NCBI RefSeq assembly: GCF_020520425.1
Contig: NC_079491.1
Span: forward strand, 30,495,449 to 30,559,448
Source: Spinacia oleracea
Lineage: Eukaryota; Streptophyta; Magnoliopsida; Caryophyllales; Amaranthaceae
Length of the DNA stretch: 64,000 nt
Reading direction: 5' to 3'
The position numbers and the translations under genes are program-made. The notes beneath the pieces are model-generated. The model was not told the origin of the DNA and searched no databases. It saw nothing but the letters and a program-made list of their open reading frames with translations. Positions 9,642-22,014 of this stretch are shown piece by piece; within the stretch, counting starts at the first letter, position 1; every line of letters begins with the position of its first letter.

Positions 9642-12600
9642 GTCCTTAGGGACAAGTGTGCATTTCCTAATTCCTTTGTCACTCGATGCTTGCTCTTGAA
9701 CATAAGGTAAGAGCTGTCATCCTTATTATGTCCAGAGGTGTTCCTCGGTTTCAGAGTTCAACTGATCAAATAAACAGATAATCATAGCCTATGATTCATC
9801 CGAGCACGGCCATGCATTTCACAGTTTCTAGCTCTCCGAGTGGCCTTGTACAACTTTTAAGCATCTCATCCCGATTTATGGGAGGACAATCCCAATCTTG
9901 CGATCTTGAGATTAGACTTCGTTTGATAGGTGATTACCTGAGCGTTGCCTTTATAGCCTCCTTTTACGGTGCGACGGTTGGTCAACGTCAAAGCAACCAG
10001 TTCTCAAACAAGTAATCTCAAATCACTCAGGTATTGAGGATTTAGTGTCTAATAATTTTAATGAAATTTACTTATGACAGATTTTCATCTCTTACAGTAA
10101 AGTTTCATAGGTCTTGTCCGATACTAGTCTTCCCAAAGTAAGTATCTATGCAAATGATTATGACATTGCCATGTCCACATAGTTCAAGAAACAGAACTAC
10201 TAGTCATCTTGCATTCTAATCGTCTAACGTTTTCTATGCGTCCAATTTTATAGAAAACTCAGACTAGGGACCATTTTCAACCTTTGACATTCAAGTTCAC
10301 TTGATAGACATTTCTTAGTCACAGGACTGGTCCTGACAGTCTATCTTGAATATTTCGTCAAATTTAAGGGACTCATCATTTAATACTAAACCAAGATTAA
10401 ATGGAATATGAAAATATATTTCATATATGATAAATGTTCAATCCCAATGTTTTACAACCATGGGCCTCAAACCCATCTTCTAAAACAGTTCATGGAATTT
10501 CAAAGCTATGCTTGATTTCCAGTGCTACAATGTAAGTGTTGCTTCTCACTTGTTGCATAGGTTTAGTTATCATGCTTTGCCAATCTTAATATCCTTTTCA
10601 TCGAATGTTCTTCGAGATATGATGATAAGATCTTTTGAGTATGTTTATTTTGTGATCTAGTCTTTCTTGCTACATTAGTGGTACTACGCATTTTGCAATG
10701 AAGAACCATTAAGTCAACAGACATGTGATCTTCCCAAGTTTAATGAAGAACTCATTAATATAAACAACTCTGTTTTATTGCTTCTTAGGCAATAAGTACT
10801 TCTACTTCAACTGTATAGGTTGCTAGTGATGCTTTGGTTTGGATTTACTTATCCAAGCAGTTCACGGATATGTGGAAGACTTTCCTGCTGTATCTTAGAA
10901 TATAGAAATTAATATTTAATTTCCCACGCAACAACTCATGGTCTCCAATCCATGTTGCCATTTCGAAACACGATGCTCTTTAGCTCGTCCTTGTCAATGG
11001 TTAACTCCAAAGGGTCTTTGCTTGATCCTTTGCCAGTGTTTATGCGTGTAGCATCAATATTTAGCATATCTTTATTTCCTTGAATCAAGAACTATTCCTA
11101 TGTACCTTTTCAAGTACCATAAGTATTCTTGATCTCAATCTAGTTGATCTTTACTTAGATCAATAGAGATTGATATATGTTCGTCATGCCTAAAGTCATA
11201 CGATACGTTTTTGGCGATCCTCGTATTATATCATACATGATAAATTCTTTTGCAGAATAATTCCAATTGAATTCTATTCATGTAACTTTAGCTCATCTAG
11301 TTTCAGTAGATACTAAATCCAGCTAAATTCTTTGACATATAATATAGGTTAAGAATCTTACTCAGATCCTTTGATGTTTAACTTAGTAAATGCTTATACA
11401 TAGTTCAAACATTCTTTACTTAGATTTATTCACATGGGTCGAATATCTTTAATGGAGTATTTCGTGTTTGATTTAGTAAATGCCATTACTTAATCCAAAA
11501 CAATAATATAAAATCTTTGTAAATAGAACTTAATACCCAGTATGTACTAAGTTCCTCCATGGTCCATCATTGATGAATAATCTCAAATCTAAGTCATTAG
11601 CATTTGAATGTTATTTCTCAATAGAGAGATATGTGTGTGATACACATAGGACCAATTAAGTTTTACGTACTCCCGCTAAACTTCTTATAAATCTATAAGA
11701 ATCATGTACATTTTATGAAACTAAAATACTTATTAGCTTCACTAAAATACAATTCCAATTCCCAATTGCTTGCTTAAATCTGTACTTAGATTTTATAGCT
11801 TTCCTTTTCAAGCATTTATTTGGATCCACAAATCCTATGACATATCATGTACATAGTTTATTCCAACATTTGATTGAGGAATACGTTTTGTCATCCAATT
11901 GCTATATGTACCAATATGCAATCATTGCTTGAATTATAGACTTGAGCATTACGATTATGCATGAGGTTTCAACACAATCCACACCGTGAATTTGCTTGTA
12001 ACCTTTTAGCAACTAATCTAGCTTTGTGTTGTGAACACAATTTCATGTTTGATGGTTTTTATCCTTAAAACAAACTTGCAACCAATAGGTGTGAAACTAT
12101 TCTTGCAAATCAACAAAATTTCAATTTTGTCATCAAAACATTGAGTATGTTTTATGGCCTCTAACCATTTAAAACATTTGAGTCTATATATGGCCTCTAA
12201 CCATTTTAGGGAATCTGGGTTTCGTCATAGCTTTCTTACAGGTCACAAACTCATTAATCTACATGATAATAGTTTGACTGTAAGTTGTAGGTTTCTTCAC
12301 TATCTAATAGAAGAATTGCATAGTTTCAGTGACCTGAACTCCATGTTTCTTCACTATCTAATAGAAGAATCTTATAGTTTCAGTGATTTGAATTCTATGC
12401 CTACTTGGGTATAGAACATCAAACAATAGAATATTAATAGCCACTTGAAAGTCCTTTGAATAATCTGTTCTCCTTGAAGCACTTGTAAAGTCTTCTAAGA
12501 GATGTCTATTCTTTAAAGCCACTTCTAAAGTCCTTAAAGAATAAGTTCGGATTTTCTGAAGCACTTCGAAAAGCCTCCGGAATGTCCGTTTATGTTTGTT

Positions 12601-15600
12601 GTTCGCCTCGAAAACTTTCGAGGTCTATTTTCTCCCACTTGTCATTTTGGAAACGAATCTCCAAAAGGACATTATTTCGAGCAAACAAACATTATGTTCT
12701 CAAAATTCGTGGTAGAAACAATACCCTTGTGTCTCATTTGAATAAATCACAATGAAACATATATCTATACTTGGGCCTTAGTTTGTCGAATGACAAACAC
12801 TAAGCTCCCACTGAGTTTTGCAACTCTCTAGATATATTTTATGAAAAGTTATTCTGAAATTACTTTTCAATAGCTTTGACGAATTTAGTTTGGTGGTAGT
12901 TGAGCATTTTGTTTTAGAAATTATAGGAAAAGTCTTTATGATCCATCATTGATCGAATCAAGTACTAATTGACTTCGATTATTCCAACTAAGATATGCCA
13001 TATCTTATGGACCTAGATTGTGAAATTACAACACACAAGCATTGATGATCATATTTGGTCTCAAGTAATCATCAACATGATCTAACCTAGATCTTTATGA
13101 TTTCTTGCCAAGTGGATTTTATACTTCTGAATCTTTGAACTAGCCAAACAGATTCAACTTATATCACATTTGAGTAAATAAACCTATATTCACTCAAATC
13201 CATGTGAAATAATAAAGTCATAAAACCTTTTTTTAGCTTTGAACTCTATCGTCTAGGCGTTCTAACAATAGTTCATATTCTTTGTTACTTTCAACAAGTA
13301 AGACTAGCTTGTCTTAAGTTGATCTAGAAATCAACCAACTTTCAAAAGTCCATTAAAATAGAGCTTGTAAATGTTAACTTGTTGACATGGTCTAAGCAAC
13401 AATGCCAAAGATTAGTGGAACTCAAATCAAGGGTTTGATTTGAACCTAGTAAAGTTTTTATTGTTAAAGAGTTGTTTGTTTTAATCAAGCAAATTGACTC
13501 AACCTGTAATTGACCATTTCATTCAAATAAACAAACAAACAAGCATTGTTTTCGTTCTTCTGAATGTGAGTCTTTCTGTGTTTGAAGCAGAAATTTAGGT
13601 ATGCTGATTATGGAACAAAATAACCATTTAGTTCCAGCCTTGAAAGGACTTAAAACAACCTAGATGACCCTACAGCTAATGTAGCATTGCCATGCTTTAT
13701 TTCCCACTTGTAGGCCATTAGTGTAGCCTAGCTTCCATTATTTGAGTTATTACCGAAGTAAGAACCTCAAGCGGTATATGATACCAAGGAAGTTTGATTC
13801 CTAGGTCACTTCTCTTTAAACATAAACTTATAGGTAGAAACGGAATTGTAAATTCCTGTCATCTGTTTTGTTTTCCTATTTCTTGTACCCTTTCTTATAG
13901 TCTTAAGAATTGAATTCTTTAGTGTTGACTTTTATACTTTGTTAGACATGTCCAATGTCACCAACAAGGTTCTTTACCATTTTAATTTATGTTGAATATT
14001 TTGTTTCAACTAGATGATCTTACTAGAAGCTTCTAAAGTTCTCTAAGCATCGATCTACTCGAATGTCTAGGGACTAGACTCATTCGAGAATTAAATGGAA
14101 AAAATATTTTAGGTTGTTAACCATTGGTAAAGCTGAGCGTTTAAACTCAATGCTTTATGATCTCAAAACTACATTGTATTTTGAATTCACAAGCACCAAT
14201 TGGTTTGCCATTCGATTTTGATATTCGAAAACAACCATAAAAGTCGCTAAAAGAAACGTACATTTTAAATTGCTCATTTTCTCTCATTTCCGTGAATCGT
14301 TCTTGGATTCACTACCAATCGAGGAAATTTACTGTTACCTTTCTAAAAGGATTTACTGCAGTGCAAGATATTTAATTATAAACAATAATTAAAACATACA
14401 TTGAAGCATGCAAAGTCTAAACATTTATCATGAGTAATAACTTGAAAATTAAAGCAATCATGCAATTTCAACAAGTTATTAGCATTTTATTCGAATTTAT
14501 TGTTCCGGCATGCGTGAATAAAATGATTCCAAGATCCTAAAATCATTGAAGAATTAAGCACAGTTTGTCGACTTAATCCTAAAACATCTTAGGTAAGCAA
14601 AAGCCTTTTGCTAATAGTCTAGAAACTATTCTTGGTTGATAGGTACGTCTAAGAACTTATTAGGTAAACCTATCGATTTTGCCACGACATAAAAGGACTC
14701 CTTACTTATATCGTTGAGTTTCACCAAAACTAACATGTACTCACAATTATTTGTGTACCTTGCCCCTTTAGGACCAATAAGTAACACCTCACTGAGCGAA
14801 AACTATTACTAGATTGATGTAAAGGATATCCAAGCAAGTGTATATTTTGGCATGGCACCTTTTAACTCAATTTTTAAGTTTGGAACTTAAGGCTCTTACT
14901 ATGTTGGTTAGATTTTAAGTGAACTAAAATCCTTAATCATGCAACATAATCAAGCCGCGATCTTATGCATAATTAAGACATATTTAAAGCAATAAATAAC
15001 TTAAAGCATGCATAAGATATATGTGATCTAGTATGGCCCGACTTCATCTTGAAGCTTTAACTTCAAAGTCCGTCTTGAAAATCTCCGTGGGAGGCACCAT
15101 TTTCTTCAAATAGGATAAGCTATAACTAAAACTAATTACAACTATTTGATGGTACGCAAACCATATTTGAATTGAAAAACAACTTTGGTACTTTAGACCA
15201 ATTACATTCAAATTAATGGTTCGCAGACCATATTTTCTATCCTATTTGGGCCATACTAGTCACTTCATAACCTGCAAAACAGTACATATACAATATATAC
15301 CATTCACCCATTCATTAACATGAATGGCCCACATAGCTGGTTAGTAAAACACATTATGCATCACATAAACATTTGCAGCAATTAATCAAGGGCACCAATA
15401 ATCTACAAATTATTCAGTCCTTATTAATTCTAATCAAGTTGTTTTAACCTTAAGGATTTGTAGACCTAATCAAGAGTTTATGACTAAAAAGGGCTCCCAC
15501 TTAAACCAATAAATTCATATGCTTTACTAATTTTAAACATAAAAATGTATTTCTAGTCTAACCGGAAACATACAAATTTAATTAAAATTTAAAGCTCATA

Positions 15601-15820
15601 TAAATTTATAATTGAATCCAAAACGTTTAATTTAATTTCAGTCGTATTTAAATTAATTCATGATTTTAATTTTAGTAAAATAATTAGAATAAATAAAATT
15701 TATTATAATTACAATATTCAAAATTAAAATCCAAGAAAATAATTTAAATTATTAATTTTAAAATTAATTAAAATTACGTAAACTGAAAATTTCAAATTAA
15801 AATTTCAAAACGATCTAATC
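9642..15820 (-). other. Non-coding body of Copia copy A
   Basis: About 6.2 kb of AT-rich sequence with stops in all frames, aligning closely with 56311-62490 of copy C. It contains a reverse-transcriptase relic and a tandem duplication of about 55 bp (12290-12400, units beginning GTTTCTTCACTATC) that copy C shares at 58950-59060. Nothing else recognisable is visible. Confidence 0.7.
11790..12120 (-). pseudogene. Copia reverse transcriptase relic, copy A
   Basis: This stretch is the counterpart of 58452-58778 in copy C, where the - strand encodes recognisable Copia reverse-transcriptase motifs. Here the frame is broken further. Identification is through alignment with copy C by eye. Confidence 0.55.
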
Positions 15821-16430
15821 GCAACGCAACAATCCCACGCAACGCACGCCCATGGGCCACACGCACACAGCCATTGCTGGCCATGTGCGCGCAGCCCATG
15901 CGCTGCGTCGCATCGCTGCTGCTCACCATCGCAAGGCATCAATCGAACACGCGAGCTGGTGCTCGCTGCACGCGCCAGCGCTCGATGCACGCGAGTCATC
16001 GCTCGCTGCGCTCGCTTGCCAGCGCTCGATCCATGCGAGCCATCGCTCGCTGCGCGCCTGCCTTTCCCGCACGCGAGCTTGCGCTCATCGCACGAGGCAG
16101 CAGTATGCGAGCTGGCGCTCGCTGCGCGCGAGCCATCGACGCTGTGCGTAGCGCTCGTGGCACGCGAGCTTGCGCTCGCTGCGCGTGAGGCTCCGCATGC
16201 TTGCGCGAGGCAGTGCGCGCTGTGGCGCAGCACGCTTGCTGCCCACACGCGACTGCTCGTGTCTTGCTCTCGCCCCTGCCCACACGCCCATTGCTCACAG
16301 CCCTTGCTCGCTGCATTCGTACCGCATGGGCGACGAGCTCCCTTGCTCGTCGTCGCATGCCCGCACTATACAACACCCCTTAAGGGTAACACGTAGCGTC
16401 CATTGCTTTGTGCGTGCAAGTTATATGAGC
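15820..16430 (-). other. GC-rich leader island of Copia copy A
   Basis: About 600 bp with many near-repeats of GCTCGCTGCGCGCGAG and CGAGCCATCGC. Overlapping frames on both strands are Ala/Arg/Ser/Cys-rich and are judged artefacts of composition. The hairpin GACGAGC/GCTCGTC at 16330-16356 and the palindrome CCCTTAAGGG at 16377-16386 match copies B and C, whereas the rest of the island differs. Confidence 0.6.
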
Positions 16431-17145
16431 GAGTCGCATAAAAATTAAAAATTTATATTCAAAATTAATGACAAATTAATAAATAATATTAATTTCATAA
16501 TTTTAGGGCGAAAAATCGAAAATTTATTATTTAATTGATTTCCGATTAACATGGATTCAAGTCTAGGTCATAAAAATTTAAAATTTAACATAAATTTACA
16601 ATTTTTATGGTGGTTTTTAATCATAGGTTTCTAATTAAATTATAACTAATTATGAAAATCAAATTAATTCTAAATTATTCCAATTTTCAACAAATTAATC
16701 ATAATTACAAATTAGATTGCATAATTAACAAGGCTAGGCATTCAAACTTGTTAAACATATACAGTAGGTCAATCAAAAATTCAAGATTTATCAACAAGAA
16801 TCGCAAATATTTAATTTAACATCTTAAATTTACGAAATTTTGCATTCGAAAAACTAAAACCTCCGAAAAGTCATAGTTAGGCTTCGAATTTGAGAATTCT
16901 GGGTTCGGCCGAAAATTATTACTTTTGTCAACATTTTAGAATGCCTTTTACATGCGGAATTGACACAAAAATCACTCGATTTGGATGAGTAACGAAGAAA
17001 CTGCCGAAAAACTGCGTACGTATAATTAAATAAACGCAATTTGCAATTAATTAACAATTACGAAAATTAATCACCCCTTTTAATTCTTGCAAATTTGTAA
17101 TATTTAACCATGTTCATGCAATTTAGATTATGAAAATAATAAGAG

Positions 17146-17158
17146 GCTCGTGATACCA
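17146..17158 (-). other. Primer binding site of Copia copy A
   Basis: On the - strand TGGTATCACGAGC begins one base inside the LTR. Compared with copy C (TGGTATCAGAGC, a perfect initiator-Met tRNA complement) it carries a small change after the first eight bases, shared with copy B. Confidence 0.8.
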
Positions 17159-17159
17159 C

Positions 17160-18536
17160 TGTTAGGTTATGATTCATATGACAAAACATAAATCATGCGG
17201 AAAAACCATAAAGCCAGGAAAGCATATTATTTACACATAATCATTTAGCATAGTTTAGATGCATACACTTTGTTGCGTGCCCTCCCTAGCTGCGCCCGAA
17301 CCGAACAAGAACAAGTCTTTAGGACTCCAAGTGTCGTCCCTCCATAGATAGTCCACAGCACGTCCGGATCCGCCTTAAGCTTGACCAACTAGGATCGCCC
17401 TTAAGGTACTTAGAATTTTCGGCTATTGTGGGCAATTATATGACTGAATTTTTGCTCTCAAAAATCACTTTGAATACTTGAATACTCGATATAAATTATG
17501 AGCCCTTAACTCATATTTATAGACCATGGAATAAGTAATCGAATCCTACTAGGATACGAATTAATTAAATTAGAATCCTAGTAGAATTCTTATTTAATTA
17601 ATTTATCTTTTAGGATTAGGAATTTTAATCATTAAACAAATCCTATACTCTTTAGGTTTCGTATGTGAACACAAACTCTACACGAGCATGACCCGCAAGC
17701 GTGTAGGCCATGCCCGCGCACAGCCCACACGGCCGCTCGGCCCACGCGAGCTACAAGCCCACGCGAGCTGCAGCAATGCTCGCAGCCCATTGCTGCGCGC
17801 GCGGCGCGCGCTGCCATGGCCTGCTGGGCCTGGCCTTGCGCTGGGCCTGGCGTGGCCTTGGCTGTTCGTGTGGCGCGCTTGGCTTGCTGGGCGATGGCCT
17901 GGCTTCGTGCTGGGCCCTCGTCCGGCAGGCCTCGTCCGATGCTTATTCGTACGATACGCTTCCGATTAAATTCCCGGTTCCGGAATTCATTTCCGATACG
18001 AACAATATTTAATATTTCCGATTCCGGAATTAATTTCCGTTTCGAACAAATATTTAATATTTCTGTTTCCGGAATTATTTTCCGATTCCGATAATATTTC
18101 CGATTCTGACAATATTTCCGTTTCCTGCAATATTTCCGATTCCGGCAATATTTCCATTTCCGATAATATTTTCCGATACGTACCATGTTTCCGTTGTTTC
18201 CGGCAATATCATCGTTTCCGGAGTATTCATTTCTTGCCTGTGACGATCTCAGCTCCCACTGAAACCAAGATCCGTCGATTCCGAATATCCATAGATGGAG
18301 TATTTAATGCCATTAAATACTTGATCCGTTTACGTACTATTTGTGTGACTCTACGGGTTCAGTCAAGAGTAAGATGTGGATTAATATCATTAATTCCACT
18401 TGAACTGAAGCGGCCTCTAGCTAGGCATTCAGCTCACTTGATCTCACTGAATTATTAACTTGTTAATTAATACTGAACCGCACTTATTAGACTTAACATA
18501 GAATGCATACTTGGACCAAGGGCATTATTTCCTTCA
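17160..18536 (-). repeat. 5' LTR of Copia copy A (1377 bp)
   Basis: Same termini and layout as the 3' LTR but 57 bp shorter. The missing stretch lies in the TTCCG repeat region near 18190, where TTTCCGTTTCCGGCAA words flank the lost segment in the longer LTR. U3 is the right-hand kilobase. R/U5 is roughly the 330 bp left of the TATA motif. Confidence 0.92.
17514..17522 (-). promoter_or_regulatory. TATA motif of the Copia A 5' LTR
   Basis: CTATAAATA on the - strand. The same motif stands at 8551-8559, 1921-1930 and 55200-55208 in the other LTRs. Transcription would start about 30 bp to its left and run into the primer site. This is a sequence match only, with no evidence of activity. Confidence 0.55.
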
Positions 18537-18541
18537 GAAAC
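18537..18541. repeat. Target-site duplication GAAAC, right copy
   Basis: Identical to 8192-8196. Together they bracket Copia copy A. Confidence 0.93.
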
Positions 18542-18942
18542 GACAAAGGAAAGTCATAAAAAAAAAAGGAAAAGGAAGGAGAAGGAAAAAAAGCTCCGAA
18601 AGAAATGGCGAACTTATAAACATGAAACATTCCAACATTATACCCAGAAATTCATACACCACAAAAGGGAAGTCGAAGAAAAGCGAGAAGATGAAGAAAG
18701 CAAGAAGTAAGAGAGAGAAGAAAAAAATGACTGAAGTGACGTTTTAAAGAACGAAATGAACGGCTCAGATGGAAGAACACTTCGAGTCACCTACGGCGAT
18801 GAAGGACACGTGGAGCACAATGAAACGCGACGATTTGTTTTTCGAAAAATTATTACAGTTTCTCAAAAATTACAATTAACTGCCCCAAAAAAAAAAAACA
18901 GGCCTAACTCCAAGTAGTCAGCCCTACTCTTGGGGGACTAGT
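18542..18942 (+). other. Gypsy 3' untranslated region and polypurine tract
   Basis: A purine-rich A/G stretch (about 18540-18730) is followed by AT-rich sequence and the G-run TTGGGGGACTAGT (18930-18942) directly before the 3' LTR, a plausible polypurine tract. A short Lys-rich + frame at 18511-18747 crosses the transposon junction and is not a gene. Confidence 0.55.
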
Positions 18943-19429
18943 TGTACGGGAATATATACAGCCTACCAGACCATCTTGGTCATAGCAGAACGAGTCAACC
19001 ACATGGCAAAACCCTCTAACAGAGCAACCGCAAAGATAATTAGCGAGAATACCCAAATTCTTAAAAGACCACGCAGGACCATAGGTCTACGGGGTAACGA
19101 TCTGCTAGACAACAGCAGAGGCATCTCGTTAAGCAAAAGGACAAATAACAAGTACGTCGCCAACGTACACGCGGCAGCATCTGAATAGGCCAAAGTACTG
19201 AATAATACGCCTATAAATACCGCCCTCCCCATTCATTTGCGGACACGTTCAATATAAGTACAATTCTTAACTCTCTCTACTTTCTCTTTCTAAGAACACT
19301 AGTTCATTTGCTGAATTAGGCATTGGAGGGGGTTTCCTCGGTTAAACCCCCGAGGTTAGCTTACGTTTGTTCTGCTTGATAGGACAGCATCTTCACTCAG
19401 GGCGTCTCTTCGGTTCCAGACCCGGAACA
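18943..19429 (+). repeat. 3' LTR of the gypsy element (about 487 bp)
   Basis: Begins TGTACGGG after the polypurine tract and ends CGGAACA. A plant-type TATA motif, CTATAAATA, lies at 19211-19219 and is followed by a CT-rich leader (TCTCTCTACTTTCTC). The partner LTR lies outside the window, so the exact ends are inferred from TG/CA termini and the tract position. Confidence 0.7.
19211..19219 (+). promoter_or_regulatory. TATA motif in the gypsy LTR
   Basis: CTATAAATA in the middle of the LTR, with a pyrimidine-rich stretch 40-90 bp downstream, as expected for a U3/R boundary. Activity is unknown. Confidence 0.5.
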
Positions 19430-21577
19430 ATTTACACAATTTAAACTTAGCATCTTTTCGTTAACTACTAGTATTTCAATATTGTTTAATCATTTGATCA
19501 AGGATCTCTTATTAGACAAATTAAACTTCATGAAATTACCCACTTGGTACATAATTGTATAATCTATTATTACAGCCTATCAATACTAGTACACTGGATT
19601 ATCTTTGAGACACGGGGGAGTAACGATATAGTCAAACTCCGTATGACAATGCATGCACTAATAATGGAAGCTACGCAGAATAAGGATAGAGTTTCCATTT
19701 AATTGCAGTACGGTTGCATTTGTACTAATATGACGTAACAGACAAATTCACTTAGCTGGACCTCTGATCCGATCAAGCTCGATCTCAGTCTCAGACATAT
19801 ATATTCAATTCATTGGAGAAGCCCATTTTTGGATTACCCATATACTAGTTTGTGCCCGTGCGATTGCATAGGTCCTATCAAAAGTATAAAAAACGCTTAA
19901 ACGATGTTGTTAATTAACTACAATGTTTATTGTGTGCCAATACCAAAACGTACCTAAATATTTTATGTGTCTTAAGCAAAACATAAAACCCGGAGTAAGA
20001 AGCTAAAATGTATCCTATTATGTGTTTTATACACGATGGTCTCAAAACCTTTGAAACTGCAAAATTGACTAAGGAATATATAGATACTTTAATTTTGTTG
20101 GTATCATCTCGTAAATAATAAAATTCTTCTTCCCATTTCACTTGAAAAATTGCAGCAACCCAATCATTTGGGAGATTAAATTTGAAAGTGAATAATTGGT
20201 TTAAATTTTTTCTTTATTCTTTCATGTCCAATACTCTTAATTATTCTTATTTCCATTTTAGTTTTCCAATTAATTATACAGGTAAACTTTAGGTGATTTT
20301 TTTTTTTTTTTTTTTCTGTTTTTAAGTTGTCTGAATTTCCTAAAATAACGAAGCATGAGAGATGAGCATTGGAGTTTTGAGACCCTCACATTCCTCATCA
20401 CTCTGCTTTAATAATATAGATATATATATTACCACCCTGCTCTCTTTTACTTTGCGTCAATTCCTTTTTAATTCATTTCTACATTATTGTTACTAACAAA
20501 GCTTAAAACTTATATTCTCAAAAATTGACGAATGACATTTTAAAATATAACTATACCACACTCATTGTATACTCAACTTACTTTGATGACCCGATTGACC
20601 TCTTTCAAATTAAATGTGTAATATTCACAAGGTCAACCGCGAAATGTACGTCAAGCAAGCTCATCACAGATCGAGCAGCTTCTGATGCGTAAAACAAAAC
20701 AACAAACATACGGGCTCTAAATGAGTTAAGGGACTAATTAAGTAAATGTATTTTAATATTTGTCTATAGTCGAACGTTGTTTTGTATGAACACGGTTTTA
20801 GGTCAACATTGAAACTTGAAAGTCTATAAGTGTTTTATCTTGAGTATTTGGGAAATGCCAACTGAAATTGACTTCAAGGAACTTGACTTATACAGAGTAC
20901 TGTACTTGAATTGGCTAAGATCTTTAGCAAGTTTTGCTTTGTAAAATCAAACTTTTCTCGTTTTTAGACCTAACTTTGTCCATTACTCTTGAGTCTTGAT
21001 TGCTTAGTTTAAACATAACTCTAAATGTTCATGTTACATAAAAAGGTAATAATCAGCTTCCCTCCACGACTAAATCTGACATCGCCTCTATAATTCACAA
21101 ACTCAAAACTTTAAACTGGAATACTCAAAGGCATATGATTATATATTCCTTTAAACAAACATTCATTGGTAAGTATAAAAAAATGAGGTAGAATAATATA
21201 GGGTAACCGACTTATATGTTCCTAAACATCGATTGTTCAGAATCGTATGTAGGAGATAATTAAATAAAACACTAATTAAGGGCACTTAAAGTTAGTATAT
21301 TTTTCCTTAGTTGTTTATCTCTCACAAAGTCACAATTAACACACTCCACCCGAAATTGAAAAAAAATAAGAGAAAAGGAATCTAGTCTAGCAGTAATACA
21401 CTAATACTTATTTACATGTTTGTTAAATTTACTATAAATTACTAATAGTAGAATAAAGGAAAAGGAATTACTCCTACAAAAATAGATTATTTAAATACAT
21501 TTGAGGAGCAATTTAATTAAGAAACTCTAAAAATGGGAAAGTGAAATAAAGGTACAACTTTTTAAAAATGTTGCGTA
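19430..21577. other. Intergenic AT-rich region upstream of the FAF-like gene
   Basis: No convincing gene. It includes a possible small transposon relic (19846-20430), a T-run near 20299-20317 and many AT-rich words. Short open frames here are below what can be supported. Confidence 0.5.
19846..20430. repeat. Possible transposon relic with TACTAGTTTGTGCCCGTGCG terminus
   Basis: The left edge has TACTAGTTTGTGCCCGTGCG, a word often seen at the ends of small dispersed plant repeats. The right edge, GCTTTAATAATATAGATATA, is also typical of such ends. A related start (TACTAGGTTAGGTCTCATGC) occurs at 25753. No terminal inverted repeat or target duplication could be shown. Confidence 0.3.
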
Positions 21578-21751
21578 ATGGTGTGGGACCCAATCTCATA
21601 CTTTACGAGCACTACAAATACCAGCTTCCCCCCGCTCCATAATTCATTCTCACTCAAAACTCAAACTCAACAAAAAAAAAAACAGAGCATCATCAAAAAA
21701 AAAAAAAAAACAGAGATTTGTTGTTGTTTTCATCTTCAAATTGTGAAAAGG

Positions 21752-21915
21752 GTAAGGAAATTTGACTGCCCTATGATTGACACCCATGTCCAATTATATA
21801 ACCCACTTGCATGTTTCTCAGAATGCTTTGTAACTTGATACTACAGTTGGCTCTCTTTAATGCTTTCGAAATTGTAATTTTTCTAATAAAAGAATTTTGT
21901 TTTTGTGTGTTGCAG
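21752..21915 (+). other. Probable 5' UTR intron of the FAF-like gene
   Basis: GTAAGG at 21752 and TTGCAG ending at 21915 are good donor and acceptor sites, about 100 bp before the start codon at 22015. The intervening sequence is T-rich. The flanking purine-rich and A-rich sequence looks like leader. Confidence 0.5.
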
Positions 21916-22014
21916 GAAATCAGAAAATTTGTCCGAGTTATAATATTTTGAAATAGTTATCTCGAACATCTCCAAAATTTCTCTGCGTCTGAAAGTAGTT
22001 GCAGAAGAAGAGAG

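Larger units (their letters stand above)
8197..18536 (-). mobile_element. Full-length Copia-type LTR retrotransposon, copy A (10.3 kb)
   Basis: Two long LTRs (8197-9630 and 17160-18536), a polypurine tract inside the left one, a primer site inside the right one, and matching GAAAC duplications define a complete insertion on the - strand. The 7.5 kb interior has no open frame longer than about 150 codons outside the GC-rich leader. It keeps only a scrambled relic of a Copia reverse transcriptase (about 11790-12120). It is therefore non-autonomous. By eye the two LTRs look very similar apart from one 57-bp deletion, suggesting a fairly recent insertion. Lineage within Copia is not assigned. Confidence 0.92.
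2933..19429 (+). mobile_element. Ty3/gypsy LTR retrotransposon, 5' part missing, split by Copia A
   Basis: Consists of 2933-8196 and 18537-19429, interrupted by Copia copy A; its left part is displaced by Copia copy B and lies outside the window. In order it holds a pol 3' end (integrase), a tandem-repeat spacer, a long decayed open region on the opposite strand, a purine-rich stretch, a polypurine tract and a 3' LTR. A large antisense accessory gene between pol and the 3' LTR is characteristic of the Tat group of plant Ty3/gypsy elements, so I infer that lineage. The element is dead because the integrase has stop codons. Confidence 0.75.

Noticed and set aside
12154..12414. 86-codon + frame, and its copy at 58687-59076
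   Set aside because: It reads the non-coding strand of the decayed Copia element. The repeat of LHYLIEESYSFSDLNSM reflects the shared tandem DNA duplication.
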